Assembly (NCBI RefSeq): GCF_029338295.1
Contig: NZ_CP119791.1
Coordinates: 186,001 to 250,000 of the forward strand
DNA from: Haladaptatus sp. QDMS2
GTDB taxonomy: Archaea; Halobacteriota; Halobacteria; Halobacteriales; Halococcaceae
DNA length: 64,000 bases
Reading direction: 5' to 3'
The notes below the pieces were generated by a model. That model did no database searches. It had not been told where the DNA came from and saw only the letters and a program-made list of their open reading frames with translations. The stretch's first letter is position 1, and each line of letters opens with the position of its first letter. The position numbers were made by a program, and so were the translations under genes. Below are positions 42,477 to 51,316 of this stretch, piece after piece.

Positions 42477-42903
42477 AAACGAATCTTCGTCGAGAAGGCG
42501 CTTGCTGGAGCGGCTGTGACAGTGCACACGCCGGGGACGCAGGCTCGAAATTTTGTACACGTGACAGACTGGCGCGAGCGTCTATTCTGCGTGCGGAGTG
42601 ACTCCTAGAGATACTCAAAGCCAACGAGACGGGAGTCTCAACGGTCGAGCTCATTGGGACCGAACCCTCCTCAGTTGCTGAGATTGCAAACCTCGTTCAA
42701 CAGCACGCTGAGGCCCTCTTAGGCAAAAACTGTCTCGTCGCTTGCTCGAAACCCCCGAACCAAGACGCTCGTTGCGCGCTTCGACGTCGATACAGCCCGG
42801 ACTGCCGAGGTACGTAGCTGGGAACAGCCACCACTCAGTCGAAGAGGCAATCAGAGACGGGCTCCGCCGAACTGACAGGCACGAATTGCCGACGTCGCAG
42901 TAA
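42477..42903 (+). pseudogene. Decayed C-terminal fragment of a sugar-nucleotide epimerase
   Basis: Reading frames joined by frameshifts give FVEKALAGAAVTVHTPGTQA, RNFVHVTD, TVELIGTEPSSVAEIANLVQ, then SHHSVEEAIRDGLRRTD and a TAA. These match in order the C-terminal third of the epimerase at 34498-35472 (NRALAGEDLTVYKPGTQARN, HVKD, LDVAELVQ, HSTEESVRDLL). There is no N-terminal domain. It is probably left over from another surface-glycan cluster. Confidence 0.7.
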
Positions 42904-42948
42904 CTCGAATTTTGCCGTCAGTCTATTTTTCAAAAAACGGTGTGTCAG

Positions 42949-43218
42949 TCAGAGTGACACGGCATCGCAATGCCAGCCAGGGTCGTGGCCGGTGTCGGCG
43001 ATGAGCTCTGCTCGACACGCCGGACAGTAGTCGGGGACGGTCGCTTCGGCTCGGGGAACGTACACTCCACCGCCGCACGCTACGCACGCATCAGCCACGA
43101 TGACCACACAGTCCGCACAGATGTTGAAATCGTCTACGGTGAGGTCACGGAGGGGTTCGAGTTGTTTGTCCAAGTAGTACTCGTCGATGACCGACTGACA
43201 ACTGTGGCACGGTTTCAT
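42949..43218 (-). CDS. Zinc-finger protein (DUF7571-like)
   Basis: 89 residues from the ATG of MKPCHSCQSVIDEYYLD. Four CxxC knuckles: CHSC, CADC, CVAC and CPAC, with a closing HDPGWHCDAV. The eight cysteines predict two structural zinc sites. I recall near-identical haloarchaeal proteins as DUF7571. The 33-nt upstream extension is discarded because the first knuckle normally starts at residue 4. Confidence 0.78.
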   Translation of the reverse strand: MKPCHSCQSVIDEYYLDKQLEPLRDLTVDDFNICADCVVIVADACVACGGGVYVPRAEATVPDYCPACRAELIADTGHDPGWHCDAVSL

Positions 43219-44033
43219 AGCGGTACATGCTGGCGGATGTGACCATGGCACAAATAGTTATTCCCCATGATTGGACGTCCCTCACCATCTATTGGTTGCC
43301 AGAATCGTGCAAAAGCAAGTATTGACATCTTCAATGAGTGCCCTTGCCTCTTGCAACTCAGTACCTCGCGGAAAATCCCATCCGATCGTGGCAGCGTCGG
43401 ATTGCAATAGAAACTCACTAAGAACCTCGGGCGATTGGCTTCGCGATACGTTCTTTCGTCAGTAAACTCGTCCCGAAGCAGGACCAATTAAATCTGGCTC
43501 TTAGCACCGGTAGTGCTTCTGACACTCACAATTTGGTTATTTCATCTACTTTTCACCTTCTCGCGTAACCACGAAACAGAATACACCTGCGCCAACCTAT
43601 GTGTCTCTAACCGGAACTGATTCGACGATTTAGATTCCACATGCGTCTCTTGTATGCAGGTTTTGCCGTCAGGAGGGGTTGTTCAAGACGTCGAGGACGG
43701 TGTGGCCTCCGGCTTGGGCCATCACGACCCAAATTGCCTCTGCAGGGTCACAGGCGGCCATTTTGGTTCACTTCAATCTTCTAAACGAGTGAAGAACCTT
43801 GTATGGGGTGTCTCGTTAGATATGTCCGTAGCTGACCATGTCTGTGTTGAGAAACCTGGATTCGAGAACTTCTTCAAAGGTGGCTTCTATCAGCACAAAC
43901 TTCCTGAAGAAGTGAGGAAACTCTCTAACTTCCTACGAGGATTTATTTAATAATTATTATAAAGGGGGTTCGAATTCTCTCATCGTAACTCCAACCCTTA
44001 ATGCGTCTCATCAGTAAGTGAGAAGCAGAACCA
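43219..44033. other. Gene-poor interval before the glycosyltransferase cluster
   Basis: No complete gene. The minus strand at 43282-43460 contains a short reading that ends at a stop and looks like a protein C-terminus (SPEVLSEFLLQSDAATIGWD, then ELQEARALIEDVNTCFCTIL) without a start. The second copy of the remnant lies at 43625-43790. AT-rich TATA-like sequence near 43940-43965 probably belongs to the promoter of the glycosyltransferase gene. Confidence 0.5.
43625..43790 (-). pseudogene. Remnant of an unidentified gene, copy 2
   Basis: Minus-strand reading MAACDPAEAIWVVMAQAGG then HTVLDVLNNPS and a stop; homologous to 40345-40500 at the DNA level (roughly four in five bases by eye). This copy keeps the longer open stretch. 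Confidence 0.5.
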
Positions 44034-44840
44034 ATGGCTGCTCTCTCCGTGTTGCTCCCTGTCGCCGCTGACACTGCCTCTTCAGATTTCTCACGAGCCT
44101 TCAAGAGCATTCAGGAGCAAACTATCGAGCCTGCGGAGATATTACTCGTCACCAACCAGTCGCTTCCTCGTCCCCTCGAGGCGAGCATTAAGGAAGTGGT
44201 CGATGCCAACAATCCAGTCCGTCACGAACATTTTCCCAATGCTCCTGGGCTTGGAGGGGTACTCCAAGCTGGCCTCAAGGTGTGTTCAGAACCGATCGTT
44301 GCTAGGATGGATGCGGACGATATTTGTCAGCCGACGCGCTTCGAAGTCCAACTGGAGGTACTTTCGACCACCGACGTGGACGTCGTCGGGTCACACCTAG
44401 CGGAGTTCGAAACTGACCCTAACCACCCAATGCGAACTCGAACGGTTCCGCTTACCCATGAGGGGGTCGCGGAGTGGATGCCCTGGCGGTGTCCGCTCAA
44501 CCATCCCACCGTGATGTTCGACCGGGAGGCCGTCTTGGGGGCGGGTGGATATCGTGACTTTCCGATGATGGAAGACTGGGACATCTGGGCACGGTGTCTC
44601 GCGGCGGGGCTTCACTTCTGGAATCTCGATCAGGCACTCGTGCGCGCACAGGTGAGTGACCTCAGCGGCCGTCGCGGCGGACTTGACTATGCGCTCTCGG
44701 AGGTGCGGATGGCTCGCCAGCTTCGCGAATTAGGCATCGCCAAGCGTCGAGACACGCTCAAGCACCTGTCCCTCAGAGTCCCTCCTCGGCTCTTCCCCGC
44801 GAGCGTGCGCGGAGCGATTTACGCTCGATTCGCTCGCTAG
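44034..44840 (+). CDS. Glycosyltransferase family 2
   Basis: 268 residues, GT-A fold, inverting. The N-terminal strand is LSVLLPVA; nucleotide-sugar binding DxD-type motif VARMDADDICQP near 90-100; the acceptor part has NHPTVMFDRE and MMEDWDIWAR, the ED dyad region of small GT2 enzymes. It has no membrane helices, so it acts at the cytoplasmic face on a lipid-linked glycan. First gene of the polysaccharide cluster. Confidence 0.9.
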   Translation: MAALSVLLPVAADTASSDFSRAFKSIQEQTIEPAEILLVTNQSLPRPLEASIKEVVDANNPVRHEHFPNAPGLGGVLQAGLKVCSEPIVARMDADDICQPTRFEVQLEVLSTTDVDVVGSHLAEFETDPNHPMRTRTVPLTHEGVAEWMPWRCPLNHPTVMFDREAVLGAGGYRDFPMMEDWDIWARCLAAGLHFWNLDQALVRAQVSDLSGRRGGLDYALSEVRMARQLRELGIAKRRDTLKHLSLRVPPRLFPASVRGAIYARFAR

Positions 44841-44904
44841 TCAGGACGCGGCTTCCTGTTATTCAACCCGAAAGTAGTAAACGAAGGTTGGCCAATCAAT
44901 TTGT

Positions 44905-45726
44905 ATGTTGAGCCACCTCGATGACGTCATCACGAAACATCGATCGCTCCTTCAGCGGATGCCGTTCACCCAGGTGGTTGACAAGGCGCGCTATCGGGTA
45001 CTGGTCGATGAGACAACCGTCATCGATACGGTTCACGGCTATCAGATGTACGTCGATCCCGAGGACACGAGTGTGTCACGCCGCCTATGGAGAGATGGTG
45101 ACTTCCAGCCTACCCTGACCGAGTATTTCAAGTCGGTCATCGAACCCGGGATGACCGTTGTTGACGTCGGGGCACATATCGGTTACTTCTCGCTTCTGTT
45201 CGGTAAACTGGTCGGAACCGGGGGGTGGGTTCGGTCGTTCGAACCGATGCCGCGTAATTTCAGCCTACTTTCTCGCAACATCACGCTGAACGAGTACGAC
45301 CACATCACTGCAGATCGGCTCGCCATTGCCACAGACATCGGTGAGCAACACCTAGCAGTGAAACGTGGCAACACGGGTGGCCACTCCATCGTTGAGCAGA
45401 AACAACAGGACTCAGATACGGTGAGTCAGATTACAGTTGAGACGAAACCACTTGACAGCGTGGTTGATGCCGTGGACGTACTCAAGGTGGATGTCGAAGG
45501 AGCCGAAGACCAAGTGCTTCGAGGGGGGATCGCCGTCATCGAAGCTCATCGACCGCTCATAGTCATTGAGTGGAATCCGGACGACTGGCACGTAGATGCC
45601 AAGACGACACTTGCTCCACTGTTCGACCTGGGATATGGGATGTACGACCCGGCGACGAACCGCGAACTCACAATACGAGATGCTAACACGAAGGCAGTGA
45701 GTGACGTCGTCTTGAACTGTAAGTAG
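44905..45726 (+). CDS. FkbM-family SAM-dependent methyltransferase
   Basis: 273 residues. SAM-binding motif MTVVDVGAHIGYFSLLFGKL near 80-100, RSFEPMPRNFSLLSRNI as motif II, and the FkbM hallmark VDVEGAEDQVLRGG near 200. It likely O-methylates a sugar hydroxyl on the surface polysaccharide. 64 bp separate it from the GT2 gene. A paralogue is at 62099-62920. Confidence 0.9.
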   Translation: MLSHLDDVITKHRSLLQRMPFTQVVDKARYRVLVDETTVIDTVHGYQMYVDPEDTSVSRRLWRDGDFQPTLTEYFKSVIEPGMTVVDVGAHIGYFSLLFGKLVGTGGWVRSFEPMPRNFSLLSRNITLNEYDHITADRLAIATDIGEQHLAVKRGNTGGHSIVEQKQQDSDTVSQITVETKPLDSVVDAVDVLKVDVEGAEDQVLRGGIAVIEAHRPLIVIEWNPDDWHVDAKTTLAPLFDLGYGMYDPATNRELTIRDANTKAVSDVVLNCK

Positions 45727-45861
45727 TCACACTCAAACCACGCGGACTCCACTCGACCCGCTTCCTCGCGAATCAATCTGAATTCCAGCCTCTTTGTTAA
45801 CGAAAGAGTCCGACGAAACCAATAAAGTAAGGTATCTGACTGCGGTAATATAAATCAACAT

Positions 45862-47523
45862 ATGTTCATCTCGGAGATGCTGTCCTCTCTCCGGCGCACC
45901 GATGGGTCGGTTGACCCGCTTCGACTTGCGCTCTCACTCCTCGTTGCGCTTACGGTGTTTGTCCCGGCCATCGGGATTGGCTTGCAAACAGCACTGGCGG
46001 TGCCGTATCCACTGTTACTTCTCACAGGTCTCGTCGGTGCGAGCTACACGGTGGTGGTGTGGTACAAGGGTGAACTCGTGGTTGGGAGTGCTGTCGCCGT
46101 CGTCATCCTCTCTATGTTCAACGCAGAAGTACCATTGACGCGACCAGCGGCGCTCTATCCGGGGAACGTTGTCGGTGACGTCGTCCTCGTGCAAGTGCCA
46201 CTCGCTCTCCTCACGTGCCTCATCCTCTGGAAGGGCACTTCGCGATCCATGCTCGTCGCTCCCACGCTCACGTTTGGCGCGTTCACAGTTTGGAGCCTAA
46301 TGAGTGCGCTGCTGGGTGCGGGTCCGAACACCGCTATCGCGCTTTCGTTCGCGCTCTACCTCTCGTTCGGTGTCGCGACGCTGGTTACGTTCTCGTGGGT
46401 CGTCCGCGATGGACAGCTACCGTTTCGAACTCTATTAATCATCTTTGTCGGGAGCGTAATGGCCCACGTCGGTGTCGCCATCGCCCAACTACTAAATCAG
46501 GGCACGTTCGGTCTCACCCGCCTTGGCGAGGGGGCTGATGCCATCATCGCTACCGCAACCGTCCCGCTCGTCGGCGAGGTTGGCTTCGGCACGTTCGTGA
46601 GCGGCTTCACTGGCATGTCGTTCCATCTTGCGAACCTCATCGTCCTCATGGTTCCGATGTTCATTGCGCTGGCCTACCGGACGTTCGGCTTCCGGCTGAG
46701 CCTCGGAGTTTTCGTCTTAGTCGCGTTCGGGCTGGTTCGCGCCACCACCACAGACGCTGGACGTGGCGGGCTGATGGTCGCCGTCGTCGGCTTCACACTG
46801 TTCGTCGCGTGGGCGTATTTCGACGTCATCAAACAGCATGCCCGAGCGCCTGCGTCCAAACACCTGGTGAAGCCAGTATTCGGGTGGGTGGGAGCGATAC
46901 TCGCGAGCATCCCACTGCTGGTATATCCCTCGTCTGCGACGAGCCAATCATCACACACCAAGGTTGAGAACCCCGTAAAAGGGAACCCGAGCAATGGTGG
47001 GGTGGGTGGCGAGACGACTCGCCTCGACGTGCTGTTAGAGCAACTATCTTCGATGTCGATTCCGTTCTTCGATCTTTCGAACCTCGGGGTTCGCGTCCAG
47101 CAGTATCTCGTGGGTTTCGACCTGTTCTTTCAATATCCGTTGTTCGGAATTGGCGGCATGAACTACGTCTTGATGGCGAACGAATATGGAGTCCCATCGC
47201 GACCAGGGGCGGATCTCCCCTACCCGATTCACAATATCTATATCACCGTTCTGGTCGAGACTGGCTTCATTGGCTTCGCCTTCTACACGCTCACTATTGG
47301 CCTCGTCATGCTGTATGGACTTAGACTGTTGCGTGACCCAGCCACTGACCGCCTGCTGGTCGCAGGTGTGATGGGAGGCCTGCTCGGGTCGCTCGGTTTC
47401 GCCTTTTGGGACATCTTCCAGTTGTATTCAGTCGTCGGCTTCATCCCGTTCTGGCTGCTCGCAGGCGGATTAGTTGGAGAATACCTGCGAGTTCAGCCCT
47501 CAAGCTCGGTTTCAACGAGCTGA
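45862..47523 (+). CDS. O-antigen ligase/polymerase-like membrane protein
   Basis: 553 residues with about twelve hydrophobic helices. The Wzy_C/O-antigen ligase hallmark is a large loop (about 355-445) followed by YPIHNIYITVLVETGFIGFA, where HN-x-Y and the E-x-G-F/I block are typical. It probably polymerises or ligates lipid-linked repeat units outside the membrane. The 3' end overlaps the convergent glycosyltransferase by 31 bp. Confidence 0.85.
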   Translation: MFISEMLSSLRRTDGSVDPLRLALSLLVALTVFVPAIGIGLQTALAVPYPLLLLTGLVGASYTVVVWYKGELVVGSAVAVVILSMFNAEVPLTRPAALYPGNVVGDVVLVQVPLALLTCLILWKGTSRSMLVAPTLTFGAFTVWSLMSALLGAGPNTAIALSFALYLSFGVATLVTFSWVVRDGQLPFRTLLIIFVGSVMAHVGVAIAQLLNQGTFGLTRLGEGADAIIATATVPLVGEVGFGTFVSGFTGMSFHLANLIVLMVPMFIALAYRTFGFRLSLGVFVLVAFGLVRATTTDAGRGGLMVAVVGFTLFVAWAYFDVIKQHARAPASKHLVKPVFGWVGAILASIPLLVYPSSATSQSSHTKVENPVKGNPSNGGVGGETTRLDVLLEQLSSMSIPFFDLSNLGVRVQQYLVGFDLFFQYPLFGIGGMNYVLMANEYGVPSRPGADLPYPIHNIYITVLVETGFIGFAFYTLTIGLVMLYGLRLLRDPATDRLLVAGVMGGLLGSLGFAFWDIFQLYSVVGFIPFWLLAGGLVGEYLRVQPSSSVSTS

Positions 47524-48647
47524 TCTACCGTCTGTTTGAAGCGTTCCTTACCGAACGCATCTTCGACGTTGGTGAGATCCTTCCTGAGTCGCGCTTGTTC
47601 TTTGTCATTGCTGAGAACGCGGTCTATCTTGTTGACTGCGTCGGACACTGAGGTGTAACGAAGCAATTCCTCTTGTCCAACAATCTCTCGTTGGCCACCG
47701 CTATCATGGACGAACGGGATTGCCCCGCCTGCGACGAATTCGGCGACTGCGATGCCGAAGTGCTCGTTTCGCATCCCATGGATGCCATACCGGTAGGTGC
47801 AGACGAACTCAATGAGTTGCTCGCGACTGACGGAGCCTTCGAGAATCACACAGTTAGTTTCCGCGACGCGCTCGCGTATTTGTTCGTAGTATTCCTCGTC
47901 TTCAGGTGGGCCGAGGATGTGGAGGGGGACGTCGTGACCCATCTCGTTGAGCCGCGCGACGATTTCGATGATGACCTTGATGCGCTTGCTTGCGTCGATG
48001 CGCCCGATTGCAACGAAGCCAGCCTCGCGCTCGTCCCACGGGTGAGGGTCGAAACCGGTCGTATCCACAGGCGGGTAAACGGGGGTTGGTTTGATTCCGT
48101 GGACGATCTCTGTTAGATTCGCCGTCCACTCTGAGTTCGCAAGCAGCGTCGCGTTCTCGGGCGTGTGTCGGTAGTGGCCACTCACGATGTCGGAGATGTC
48201 GTCGTAGACCCGGCGAAAGAAACCGCGCGATTCGATGTCGTCGGGGATGGCCCGTCGGTTGAACATCGGGTAGTGAATGTACTGGAGCGAGCAAGTCCCG
48301 AAGTTGAACTCGCCGAAGGTACTCACGACAAGGTCGTATTCGGCGAACTCATCACGTAAGGTGGCTCCGAAGATGCTGGCGTGCAATCGCCCGAGACCGC
48401 TTTCTGTGATAGCGTCCCAGAACTGGTATGATTTCTTGAGGGCTGTGCCAGCGAGCCCACCATCAGTGATTGCGAGTGGGATTCGAACTGTGGTGTTGAA
48501 GTACTGGTTAAGGAAGTCGACGTCGACGTCCGAGAGGGTGTAGAGTGTGAGGTCGTGGTTGTCCTGGAGGGCTTCTATGACGTTCATGCAAACGGCTTCG
48601 CCGCCACCAGTTCTGATGATTGGATGGTAAATCGCGATGTTCGCCAT
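47493..48647 (-). CDS. Glycosyltransferase family 4
   Basis: 384 residues, GT-B fold. The N-terminal glycine loop is IIRTGGGEAVCMNV; the donor-site region has VYPPVDTTGF, FVAIGRIDASKRIKVII and the C-terminal acidic motif around EHFGIAVAEFVAGGAIPFV (E-x7-E). It adds a sugar to the growing oligosaccharide at the cytoplasmic face. Its ATG touches the stop of the flippase gene (no gap), so the two are cotranscribed. Confidence 0.9.
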   Translation of the reverse strand: MANIAIYHPIIRTGGGEAVCMNVIEALQDNHDLTLYTLSDVDVDFLNQYFNTTVRIPLAITDGGLAGTALKKSYQFWDAITESGLGRLHASIFGATLRDEFAEYDLVVSTFGEFNFGTCSLQYIHYPMFNRRAIPDDIESRGFFRRVYDDISDIVSGHYRHTPENATLLANSEWTANLTEIVHGIKPTPVYPPVDTTGFDPHPWDEREAGFVAIGRIDASKRIKVIIEIVARLNEMGHDVPLHILGPPEDEEYYEQIRERVAETNCVILEGSVSREQLIEFVCTYRYGIHGMRNEHFGIAVAEFVAGGAIPFVHDSGGQREIVGQEELLRYTSVSDAVNKIDRVLSNDKEQARLRKDLTNVEDAFGKERFKQTVDQLVETELEG

Positions 48648-50108
48648 CTATCCGAAGTACTCCAGTGTCGCTTTAAGCGTTTTCCGCTCTTGGTGAGAGA
48701 ATTCTCCGATAGCGAATAGCGAGAGCAGGTAGGCCGTGCCCGCGAGGACTCCCGCGGTGAGTAACCCGACGAGTGAATAACCAATCACGTGATACACGAA
48801 GATGGCGACTCCACTAAGTATTGCTGTCCCCACGCACACGTTTCGAATCGTGTCGATTGGCGGTCGCCACGGGATGTGCCGCTCGGTCACGGCGGTCGCG
48901 AACATTAAGTAGAAGCCGAAACTGACTAGCGTCGCACCCGCAGCCCCCTCAAAGCCGTATCGGGGAATCGCAAGGAAGTTGAGACCGACGTTCAATAGCG
49001 TGGCAACCAACACACCAAAGAACATAGTCCCCGTCTTTTCTTTGACCTCGAGACCCTTGTGGGCGAGCATCGCGAGGTGGAAGAGAAACACGCTGATGGC
49101 GATGATCGGAATGATGGTGTGGCCCTCGAAGTAGGCTTTATCGAGCAAGATTCCACTTAGTGCGCGACTCGAAACGGCTACAAGGGCGGTCACTGGAACG
49201 CCGACGATGAGGAGATAGCGCGTCATCTCACTCACGGCCGATTGGACCGAGGAAGGGTTGTTACCTTCCCACGTGTTCATGATGATGGAGTGTGATGCCT
49301 GGATGACCGGTGCGAGCGCGAGTGGGAGTGCCTTGTTCGCGAGTTCGTAGTTCGAAGCGTACAGTCCAACGGCGCGGCTGTTCATTAGAAACTGGAGGAG
49401 GACACGGTCGATGAACGATAGCAGCGTAAATCCCAGCAACCAGCCAATCATCGGGAATCCAAAGGTAACCATCCGCTTCAGGACGGTGCGTTGGACGGCG
49501 AAACGGGGGCGTTCGAGCCCCCAATTCCAGATGAGCGAAACGCTCACGACCGTTCCAATCGCCGCGCCAACCATCCACCCGACGGGGTGGTCAAAGACGA
49601 GGATTGCGAGTGGGAGGCCGAGCAACAAGTGGCTCCCCGAGTTGCACATCTTGAGGAGTGCCGCGCGCTTGGAGTCAAGGCGTGCCTGCAGGAGCGATTT
49701 CGTGACGCTGAAAAGCGACTGGGCGATGACGAGCATCAAGCCACCGGCGAATAGCCAGCGGAATGTCTCATCATCGAACGGTCGGGCGAGATACACCAAG
49801 ATGCCGACCATGAGTGCCACACCGATTACACTAGCAAGTGAAACGAGTGCGTTCGCTATCAATGGGGCCGTCTCAAGTTCGGGTTCAAGACGGAGGATAG
49901 ACTGGCCGATCCAGCCTGCGGCGATGGTTGAGGCAACCATCACGAACACCATCGCAAGGGCGTACTGTCCGTATAGGTCGGGTGAGAACGCCCGCGTCAA
50001 CACGACGATAGCGGCGGTGCCAACCATCGCTGGGAGGATAGCGCCAACGGCGTAGTGGCCGAAATCTTGGAAGAACTGGGTCGTGAGGTTGTCGATTCTT
50101 CGATTCAC
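48648..50108 (-). CDS. Polysaccharide flippase (Wzx/MATE-like)
   Basis: 486 residues with about 14 transmembrane helices of the MOP superfamily. It starts FFQDFGHYAVGAILPAMVG and has the family block FGFPMIGWLLGFTLLSFIDR near 215-235. It would move lipid-linked repeat units across the membrane, linking the cytoplasmic glycosyltransferases with the O-antigen-ligase-like protein. A second, diverged flippase is at 63125. Confidence 0.88.
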   Translation of the reverse strand: MNRRIDNLTTQFFQDFGHYAVGAILPAMVGTAAIVVLTRAFSPDLYGQYALAMVFVMVASTIAAGWIGQSILRLEPELETAPLIANALVSLASVIGVALMVGILVYLARPFDDETFRWLFAGGLMLVIAQSLFSVTKSLLQARLDSKRAALLKMCNSGSHLLLGLPLAILVFDHPVGWMVGAAIGTVVSVSLIWNWGLERPRFAVQRTVLKRMVTFGFPMIGWLLGFTLLSFIDRVLLQFLMNSRAVGLYASNYELANKALPLALAPVIQASHSIIMNTWEGNNPSSVQSAVSEMTRYLLIVGVPVTALVAVSSRALSGILLDKAYFEGHTIIPIIAISVFLFHLAMLAHKGLEVKEKTGTMFFGVLVATLLNVGLNFLAIPRYGFEGAAGATLVSFGFYLMFATAVTERHIPWRPPIDTIRNVCVGTAILSGVAIFVYHVIGYSLVGLLTAGVLAGTAYLLSLFAIGEFSHQERKTLKATLEYFG

Positions 50109-50260
50109 TTAGTCTCTCACCATGTTTATGTTAACTCCGATACTCATACGATCACTTTAGGGCACCTCACACTGGACGGTCGAATATACTTCTCGACTAT
50201 CCACCAACATCTTAGTACCGCTTTCAGTCGTGACTTCTGGACCAATCGGGTTTTGTGTAG

Positions 50261-51238
50261 CTACTCGTGATAGCCAAGCGCACGGAGGCGGTTGGTGACG
50301 GCTTCGTGGTTCACCTGCTGGGTGCTGTCGTATTCTGTAGGAGTATACGTATCTTTATCTTCGGCTGCGGTTCGAATCCAAGGGACGTGCTTGACCGACT
50401 TGAGCGGGACGTTGCCGTGGCCGTAGTAACCACCTTCCCCGAATGCGTTGCCATGGTCTGCGGAGATGACGACAGTCTCTGCGTCTATGTTCGAGAGGAG
50501 AACGTCCTCTAAGTGATTCAGTACGTATTTGAGGTTGCTCTTGTAGGCGGCCCACAACTCCGCCTTCGATGCGTCTAGGTCGCCATCGCGATAGCGTTCC
50601 CAGAGATCCTTCGGTTGCTCTTCGGTTCCCCAGGAGCCAGCGTTTGGGTCGAATCCTTCGTGCCAGTCACCGCGAATCTCGCCGACGAACGGGATGTGAG
50701 GCTGCATGTAGTGGACGATCATGCGTTCTGTGTCGCTTTCCCGCCAAGTCTGAATCGCCCGGTCAGAAATGATTTCCGGGTGAATCGTTCCTTCGGTGTC
50801 GTCCCAGCCGTATTTCCAAACCTCATCGAGCGTTATGAAGGGATGGTCGTCGCTGAACACGGTGTCCGTGAACGGATTACCCGTGATATACGCTGTCGAT
50901 TCGATGTCGTCACGATGTTGGGAAAGTTGTTCACCCGTGAAGTTGCGCACCAACCATTCTTTCGAGTAGCCAGCAAGCGATGGGAACGAGGGAATGCAAC
51001 TGGGAAGGAAGTCGTAGTCGGCTTTGACCTCGTCCATCAAGTCCACGCGACAGGCGTCGAGAATCAAAAGAACGTCCCAGTCCTCAGTATATATCGACCG
51101 TCCCTGTGGGCCGAATCGCTCGAATTTCGGTAGCAGACCCGCCCAGAACTGCCGACCGAACGTCGTCGTGCCTCCCACTTTGCCGCGTCGACGAACCTCG
51201 CTCGCGAATTGCGCTCCCCAATACCGGATGTCGACCAT
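50261..51238 (-). CDS. Sulfatase/alkaline-phosphatase-fold protein
   Basis: 325 residues. Metal-site strand WDVLLILDACRVDLMDEV near 55-70 and the second site VVISADHGNAFGEGG near 265. The Asp-Ala-Cys-Arg order resembles the Cys-type nucleophile region of sulfatases, but the full C-x-P-x-R signature is absent, so it may be a phosphotransferase or a phosphodiesterase acting on the polysaccharide. No signal peptide is visible. It lies between the flippase and the initiating sugar transferase. Confidence 0.8.
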   Translation of the reverse strand: MVDIRYWGAQFASEVRRRGKVGGTTTFGRQFWAGLLPKFERFGPQGRSIYTEDWDVLLILDACRVDLMDEVKADYDFLPSCIPSFPSLAGYSKEWLVRNFTGEQLSQHRDDIESTAYITGNPFTDTVFSDDHPFITLDEVWKYGWDDTEGTIHPEIISDRAIQTWRESDTERMIVHYMQPHIPFVGEIRGDWHEGFDPNAGSWGTEEQPKDLWERYRDGDLDASKAELWAAYKSNLKYVLNHLEDVLLSNIDAETVVISADHGNAFGEGGYYGHGNVPLKSVKHVPWIRTAAEDKDTYTPTEYDSTQQVNHEAVTNRLRALGYHE

Positions 51239-51316
51239 TATTGCGGATATTCTTTGAAAAGCCGTTTAGTGTTTGTGTTCAGCAATCGACGTGTCACGTA
51301 CAGAACCGTGGGCTGA

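Noticed and set aside
43654-43950. 98-codon plus-strand ORF
   Set aside because: It starts inside the duplicated gene remnant, whose minus-strand reading fits the second copy better; the tail is AT-rich and has no recognisable domain.
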